A DNA stretch of 8,971 nucleotides, taken from positions 1 through 8,971 of the forward strand of contig CANNMN010000042.1 in NCBI GenBank assembly GCA_947505885.1, in the 5' to 3' direction. Positions 5,837 through 8,971 of the stretch are shown here, piece by piece. The translations under genes were made by a program, and so were the position numbers. The notes beneath the pieces are model-generated. The model worked only from the letters and a program-made list of their open reading frames with translations. It did no database searches and was not told the origin of the DNA. Position 1 is the first letter of the stretch, and each line of letters opens with the position of its first letter. Source of the stretch: Rickettsiales bacterium. GTDB lineage: Bacteria; Pseudomonadota; Alphaproteobacteria; Rickettsiales; UBA1997.

Positions 5837-6574
5837 TTAAAGCTGCATTGATACTTTCAAAATCGGAGAAATTCCAAGAGCTGGATCACTAGCAACTTGG
5901 ATATTTGATAGAGTATGAATGGTTTCTTCCCACATTTGTGGTCTGACTTCTTTTAGGCGTAAGATGATATCCAGTAAACTGCCACGTTCTAGGCTTAGTG
6001 CGCGTGAGCCAGTGCGAATGGAACGCAGATATAAGAATCCACATATTTGCTTGTGTTTTTTAGAGAAATGTTCTGGTTTTTCATCTTCTGTAAGGCTACG
6101 AGTAAAGTAGGTTTTGCCTTCAAAATCATCTTCTTCAGGGTCATACCAGCCGTGAAATGTGAAACGGACGGCCTCGGAAATATTGGTAGAATCTACACCA
6201 GCAGGATTAGGTTCTGTGTACAATGTGCTAGTTACTTTATCCCAAAATTCTATATAATCGCCGAATTTTGTTTTTTGCTCTTCGGTTAAATCAGCAACCG
6301 TTACTTCAATCTCAATTTTTGGTGTAACAACAGATTTATCCCCTTGTTGCGCTGTTAAGCGCGGTTCTGCCATATATTTTCCTTCAAAGAAATCGTGCTC
6401 ATCTACGGGCGGTTGTCGATTAAGACGGTCAGGTCCAAGAACGAGATCTAAAGCTTCTAAAATAGTAGTTTTTCCGATATTATTATCACCGATCAGAACT
6501 GCATGTTTAGGTAGAAAAATGGTAGCATCTTTTATTCCACGGAAATTCTTTATTTCTACCTTTGTGATCTGCAT
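5837..6574 (-). CDS. gajA fragment 1: N-terminal half of the ABC-type ATPase
   Basis: These 245 residues begin MQITKVEIKNFRGIKDATIFLP, the usual first strands of an OLD/RecF-type ATPase, so the ATG at 6574 is well chosen. Walker A is GDNNIGKTT (29-37), followed by ILEALDLVLGP. The section LRSIRTGSRALSLERGSLLDIILRLKE is typical of OLD proteins. The true homology ends around GIS; the last residues (about SPILKVSMQL) are out of frame before the stop. The start lies 16 bases after the vapC stop codon and has no obvious Shine-Dalgarno, so it may depend on upstream translation. Confidence 0.75.
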   Translation of the reverse strand: MQITKVEIKNFRGIKDATIFLPKHAVLIGDNNIGKTTILEALDLVLGPDRLNRQPPVDEHDFFEGKYMAEPRLTAQQGDKSVVTPKIEIEVTVADLTEEQKTKFGDYIEFWDKVTSTLYTEPNPAGVDSTNISEAVRFTFHGWYDPEEDDFEGKTYFTRSLTEDEKPEHFSKKHKQICGFLYLRSIRTGSRALSLERGSLLDIILRLKEVRPQMWEETIHTLSNIQVASDPALGISPILKVSMQL

Positions 6575-6590
6575 ATATAGATTCGCCGAG

Positions 6591-6989
6591 TTATCTGATT
6601 AATTTAATTGTGATTCCTAGATTTAGTTCCTTCCAAACTCTGTCTGCCGTTAGCACAGGAAGTTTTTGCTGTTTTGCCAGCGCCAGACAAGATCTATCGC
6701 CAAGCGAAAGACCATATTTTTTGGTAAGTGGGTCAAATGAAGCCGCAATAATAGCCTGCTCAGCATCAAACTCAATTATGTGAGAAAAAGTATTTCTTAT
6801 CAGCTTTAATCCCTCCGCCCTTTCCTCTTCTGTTTCGAAAAGCTCGCGGTTGGCCACGGTAATCACTTCAGAAAAGTTCACGCTCGAAATAACCGCATTT
6901 CCGATGTGTTTTTCTACAACTTCAAAACCTTCTTCTCGGTTGATCAGCGCTATTACCGCTGAGGTATCAATTACAATTTTATCAGTCAT
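6591..6989 (-). CDS. vapC: VapC-like PIN-domain ribonuclease toxin
   Basis: The 132-residue product is a complete PIN domain: IVIDTSAVIAL (Asp8), SSVNFSEVI (Glu41), LSLGDRSCLALA (Asp98) and VLTADRVWKEL (Asp116). All four acidic residues of the metal-dependent ribonuclease site are present, so the toxin should be active when free. In VapBC systems such toxins cleave specific RNAs, often tRNAs, and are neutralised by the antitoxin. The start ATG follows the antitoxin stop codon after one base, and AGAAGAGA lies just upstream inside the antitoxin gene, indicating coupled translation. gajA starts 16 bases after its stop with no terminator between, so toxin and Gabija appear to share a transcript. 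A 3' remnant of a similar gene lies at 8406-8495. Confidence 0.87.
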   Translation of the reverse strand: MTDKIVIDTSAVIALINREEGFEVVEKHIGNAVISSVNFSEVITVANRELFETEEERAEGLKLIRNTFSHIIEFDAEQAIIAASFDPLTKKYGLSLGDRSCLALAKQQKLPVLTADRVWKELNLGITIKLIR

Positions 6990-6990
6990 T

Positions 6991-7230
6991 TTAAATCTCT
7001 TCTTTGCGTCTCATTTCAATCAATGTTTCCACTAAATTTGTCTTATGCTTTTTGGCCACAAGATCTTGAAGTTTTTGCAGAGACTGTTTTGGACTATGGA
7101 CGATTATGTCATTATCAGGTGACACACTCAAAATAAGTTCATCACCTGGATTGATGTTTAATTGTTTCCTGAACATGACCGGCAAAACAATTCTGCCGTT
7201 ATCACTTACAGTTACATTTTGTTCTTTCAT
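6991..7230 (-). CDS. vapB: VapB/AbrB-type antitoxin (swapped-hairpin AbrB fold)
   Basis: The 79-residue product has the AbrB/MazE-like DNA-binding N terminus: VTVSDNGRIVLPVMFRKQLNI, then PGDELILSV and DNDIIVHSP. The C-terminal part LQKLQDLVAKKHKTNLVETLIEMRRKEE is a charged helix of the kind that wraps around the PIN toxin. It would neutralise the neighbouring toxin and repress its own operon by binding the promoter; the inverted repeat at 7282-7304, about 50 bases upstream of its start, is a candidate site. It is the first gene of the minus-strand unit, so it may also set the level of gajA, gajB and the DUF4145 gene. No strong Shine-Dalgarno is seen before ATG 7230. Confidence 0.82.
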   Translation of the reverse strand: MKEQNVTVSDNGRIVLPVMFRKQLNINPGDELILSVSPDNDIIVHSPKQSLQKLQDLVAKKHKTNLVETLIEMRRKEEI

Positions 7231-7281
7231 AACTTTATTTTTTTAATGACTTTACTTTATTTGGGAAAGACACCTAAAAAA

Positions 7282-7304
7282 TGACATTATTAGAATAAAT
7301 GTCA
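7282..7304. promoter_or_regulatory. Inverted repeat TGACATT-N9-AATGTCA, candidate operator of the vapBC unit
   Basis: Perfect seven-base arms (7282-7288 and 7298-7304) are separated by nine bases, giving about 16 bases centre to centre. On the minus strand the first arm plus one base reads TTGACA, a full -35 consensus, and TATTCT or TAATAA sequences follow. It lies 52 bases before the antitoxin start. Position and symmetry fit an autoregulated AbrB-type promoter; no ideal -10 at 17 bases can be shown. Confidence 0.45.
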
Positions 7305-7418
7305 ATAGTGTATCACCCTGCCCCAAAGTTGAAAAATACTTTTCTTTTTAAAAGTAAGTAAGATAATTAGCTTTATATTACTTAATAAGCATTTATAAAA
7401 ACCATAATCAAAAACTGA

Positions 7419-7467
7419 TTGACATAAGTGATGTAATATAGATCATAAACATTATCTAAGTCACTTA
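7419..7467 (+). promoter_or_regulatory. Candidate promoter and operator of the RHH-RelE toxin-antitoxin operon
   Basis: TTGACA (7419-7424) is a perfect -35 box; the -10 is weak (ATCATA or CATAAA at 17-19 bases). Directly after it begins an inverted repeat TAAGTGA (7425-7431) with TCACTTA (7461-7467), which would bracket the start of transcription. Another hairpin TACTTTT-N6-AAAAGTA lies further upstream at 7337-7356. Autoregulation by the antitoxin is the usual pattern for such operons. Confidence 0.4.
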
Positions 7468-7495
7468 ACTAATCTAAACTATTCTCAAAAGCAAT

Positions 7496-7783
7496 ATGAC
7501 CAAAGTAATGATCGACGTCCCAGACAATCTTCACAGATTAGTAAAAACGATTGCGACTTCCCAAGGCGAAACCATGAAACATTTTGTTTTGAGAGCTATG
7601 GAGAATCTGGCAAAACAAGAAGCTAAAATCAAAAACGATAATTCTATTCATGAATTAATCGGTGAAGATGAAGCTGACAACTTTCTAAAACCTTATCTTT
7701 CAACGCTTGTTGCTAAAATTACCAATGGCGAAGAGAAGGTCATGAGCTCCGAATCATTTTTTAAGGAACTTGCAAAATCATAA
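7496..7783 (+). CDS. Ribbon-helix-helix-like antitoxin of a RelE-type pair
   Basis: The 95-residue product begins TKVMIDVPDNLHRLVKTIATSQGETMKHFVLRAMENLAKQE, which has the short beta strand followed by two helices of a ribbon-helix-helix DNA-binding domain. The acidic C-terminal part (from about residue 45) is the probable toxin-binding region. Its position six bases before a RelE-family toxin gene is the strongest support. It should neutralise that toxin and repress the operon. Only a weak ribosome-binding site precedes the ATG. I cannot assign it to a named antitoxin family. Confidence 0.7.
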   Translation: MTKVMIDVPDNLHRLVKTIATSQGETMKHFVLRAMENLAKQEAKIKNDNSIHELIGEDEADNFLKPYLSTLVAKITNGEEKVMSSESFFKELAKS

Positions 7784-7789
7784 TCCCAG

Positions 7790-8137
7790 ATGCGAGTCAT
7801 TAAATATTCAGAGAGATTTCTAAAAGATGCTCAGCGCCTAAAAAACAAAAAAAACTTCAAAGAAATTGCCGATGATATAAAAGAGGTTGAAGATTGGCTT
7901 AGAAGCGGCGAAGTGAAGGGTGATTTAATTCCCGGATTATCTGGTTTGCAGATTTTTAAAATCAGGCAGAAAAATAGCTCAATTAACAGCGGTAAAAGCG
8001 GCGGATTCAGAATTATATATTATCAGATCAGAGAGGGTGATGTTATAGCGATGCTAACAATTTACTCAAAAACAGAAACAGAAAATATTTCAAAATCAGA
8101 GATTTTGGAAATATTGAAAAATCTTGACCATCAATAA
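7790..8137 (+). CDS. RelE/HigB2-like toxin (predicted mRNA interferase)
   Basis: The 115-residue product has the RelE/ParE-superfamily layout: VIKYSERFLKDAQRL at the start, a helical hairpin, GLSGLQIFKIRQ, GKSGGFRIIYYQI and a final strand AMLTIYSKTETENISKSEI. The GKSGGxRxIYY and IYxKxExExxSKxEI segments are typical of the HigB2 branch, whose members cut mRNA at the ribosome. The gene starts six bases after the antitoxin stop with hardly any Shine-Dalgarno of its own, so it is probably translated by coupling. Length is normal and there is no frame break. Confidence 0.82.
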   Translation: MRVIKYSERFLKDAQRLKNKKNFKEIADDIKEVEDWLRSGEVKGDLIPGLSGLQIFKIRQKNSSINSGKSGGFRIIYYQIREGDVIAMLTIYSKTETENISKSEILEILKNLDHQ

Positions 8138-8144
8138 TCTGCAT

Positions 8145-8327
8145 ATGCGTAGAGACCTAAATAAAGTAAAGCATTCTGCCTCATGGAATAAGCATCGCGA
8201 CAAGAAGCAGACAAGAGAGTTGAGTAAAAAAATTAGATGTCAGGTCGAAAAAGAAATCAGAACCTCAGCCTACGAGGCCAATTCTATAAAATTTGATCAA
8301 TATAACCTTTGTGAAGTGGGTAAATAG
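8145..8327 (+). CDS. Small basic hypothetical protein
   Basis: From the ATG at 8145 this frame gives 60 residues, starting MRRDLNKVKHSASWNKHRDK and containing ELSKKIRCQVEKEI. It is very rich in Lys and Arg and has no hydrophobic segment. The frame is also open to a TTG at 8124 that overlaps the toxin gene. It lies seven bases after the toxin stop on the same strand and could be a third gene of that operon. I recognise no family. The amphipathic pattern and strand context favour a real gene, but it may be a decayed fragment like its downstream neighbour. Confidence 0.35.
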   Translation: MRRDLNKVKHSASWNKHRDKKQTRELSKKIRCQVEKEIRTSAYEANSIKFDQYNLCEVGK

Positions 8328-8405
8328 GATTAAAATTAACTGCGTAAACACATCTCAAAATGACCAACAGTCTGCAAGCGCAAGAAAGTAATAGCTCTTC
8401 TTTAA

Positions 8406-8495
8406 CCACAATCGAAGAAATTATTGACGACTGATAAGGCGTGGCAGGAATTGGAGCTTGGTATTAAAGTTCAGTTGATAAGATTTTCAAAATAA
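8406..8495 (+). pseudogene. 3' remnant of a vapC-like PIN toxin gene
   Basis: After a stop codon at 8403-8405 the frame reads KKLLTTDKAWQELELGIKVQLIRFSK and stops at 8493-8495. This matches the end of the complete VapC at 6591-6989 (PVLTADRVWKELNLGITIKLIR) closely, including the last active-site Asp (in TTD). The rest of the PIN domain and any antitoxin gene are missing. It is a leftover of another VapBC module in this island, on the opposite strand to the intact one. Confidence 0.7.
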
Positions 8496-8526
8496 CGTTG
8501 TTATTTGAGTATAATAATGTACAATA

Positions 8527-8555
8527 TACTACATTAACTATTATCTAACGTAGTA
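8527..8555. promoter_or_regulatory. Inverted repeat TACTACaTTA-N9-TAAcGTAGTA upstream of the ATPase gene
   Basis: Nine of ten positions pair between 8527-8536 and 8546-8555. A perfect TATAAT (8510-8515) lies just upstream, so the repeat would sit over the start of transcription and could be an operator for the ATPase gene, whose ATG is 31 bases further on. No good -35 accompanies the TATAAT. Confidence 0.4.
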
Positions 8556-8586
8556 GATTCATAATGATAATCACAAATTAATTACA

Positions 8587-8971
8587 ATGCTTGAAAGAAA
8601 ATACTTATCAATTGTAGAGGAAAAGTTAAACAATTTTTCAGCCGTAGGATTGCTTGGATTAAGGCAAATTGGAAAAACAACTTTAGCAAAAGAAATAGCG
8701 AAAAGACGCCCATCTATTTATTTGGATTTAGAAAATTACCAAGACTTAGCGAAGTTAGATGATCCCATTAGATATCTTGAGACTCACTGCGATAAATTAA
8801 TTATTCTCGATGAAATTCATCGCAAACCTGATATATTCATGACGTTGCGCGGCCTTATAGATAAAGGTCGAGAATCAGGCAGAAAGTTTGGCCAATTTTT
8901 GATTTTAGGTTCAGCCTCACTAGATCTCTTAAAGCAATCCTCAGAAAGCTTGGCCGGACGCATCACTTATG
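8587..8971 (+). CDS. AAA_14-type ATPase (DUF4143-family architecture), N-terminal part, cut by window end
   Basis: The 128 visible residues start MLERKYLSIVEEKLNNFSAVGLLGLRQIGKTTLA with Walker A GLRQIGKTT (24-32). IYLDLENYQDLAKLDDP follows, then Walker B KLIILDEIHRKP (Asp75, Glu76) and the sensor strand FLILGSASLDLLKQSSESLAGR. This order is typical of the AAA_14 domain, which is normally followed by a C-terminal DUF4143 domain that would lie beyond the window. These ATPases are widespread and their cellular role is poorly known. No clear Shine-Dalgarno precedes the ATG; 8587 is chosen because MLERKY is a common opening of this family. No frame break is seen in the part available. Confidence 0.85.
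   Translation, partial: MLERKYLSIVEEKLNNFSAVGLLGLRQIGKTTLAKEIAKRRPSIYLDLENYQDLAKLDDPIRYLETHCDKLIILDEIHRKPDIFMTLRGLIDKGRESGRKFGQFLILGSASLDLLKQSSESLAGRITY

Larger units (their letters stand above)
4771..6574 (-). pseudogene. gajA: gajA, OLD-family ATPase-TOPRIM nuclease of Gabija, with two frameshifts
   Basis: Three consecutive minus-strand frames together encode one GajA: an ATPase N-terminal half, the ATPase C-terminal half plus TOPRIM start, and the TOPRIM end. The first break is near 5862-5872, where GIS...DFESINAALKKYVPKEWG should be continuous. The second is at 5004-5006, where three A (minus strand) instead of four would interrupt PSHLKTKYPDPEQ. Each break needs one extra base, and 1804 plus 2 gives exactly 602 codons, i.e. 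601 residues, near the roughly 580 of the Bacillus enzyme. No other stop codon interrupts the sequence. GajA is a nucleotide-sensing DNA endonuclease that, with GajB, blocks phage. As written, the ATPase and the catalytic TOPRIM lysine region are separated, so no active enzyme is expected. Sequencing or assembly indels are a strong alternative to true decay. Confidence 0.85.

Noticed and set aside
5004..5872. Programmed ribosomal frameshifting in gajA
   Set aside because: Neither junction has a classical slippery heptamer with a downstream stimulator, and two programmed shifts in a family normally encoded in one frame are unlikely.
8354..8434. 24-codon frame from ATG downstream of the small basic gene
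   Set aside because: It overlaps the vapC remnant in another phase, has no ribosome-binding site and no recognisable features.
1..8971. CRISPR array, tRNA or rRNA genes
   Set aside because: No regularly spaced repeats and no tRNA- or rRNA-like sequence was seen; the ATCACCTCCT at 2101-2110 is an isolated match to the 16S 3' end only.

Overview
The window is AT-rich, with compact genes, short or overlapping junctions and a mixture of defence, toxin-antitoxin and degraded genes. The partial gene at the left edge resembles HxsC of the His-Xaa-Ser peptide-maturation system, which points to Pseudomonadota. The genus cannot be fixed from the sequence. The layout is that of an accessory region (defence island) rather than a conserved chromosomal core.

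Left part, plus strand (1-1882): the 3' end of a radical-SAM maturase gene (hxsC-like); a tandem GGGGGTAT repeat; a DUF1643 gene that has lost its N-terminal part; a 415-base non-coding stretch with several inverted repeats, including a perfect 21-bp one; and a complete DUF3800 gene. The last codons of that gene form one half of an intrinsic terminator that mainly serves the opposite strand.

Centre, minus strand (7230 down to about 1840): one apparent transcription unit in the order vapB-like antitoxin, vapC-like PIN toxin, gajA, gajB, DUF4145 gene. GajA (OLD-family ATPase plus TOPRIM nuclease) and GajB (UvrD-like helicase) together make a Gabija anti-phage system. gajA is broken by two frameshifts, each explained by one missing base. 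Adding one base at each site gives a single frame of 601 residues, close to normal GajA length, and the two genes still overlap by 11 bases. So gajA is either a recent pseudogene or suffers from indel errors in the assembly. Between the DUF4145 gene and the terminator lie a palindrome, an orphan Shine-Dalgarno and a GC-richer segment with its own candidate promoter, possibly a small RNA of about 120 nt.

Right part, plus strand (7496-8971): a second toxin-antitoxin pair (RHH-like antitoxin and RelE/HigB2-like toxin), divergent from the VapBC-Gabija unit across 265 bases; a small basic hypothetical gene; a remnant of the 3' end of another vapC gene; and the N-terminal part of an AAA_14/DUF4143-type ATPase cut by the window edge.

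The most unusual non-coding signal is a set of three palindromes (679-705, 838-871, 2019-2047). They share the core CACCRSTGGYG, but their flanking arms differ in sequence while each stays self-complementary.
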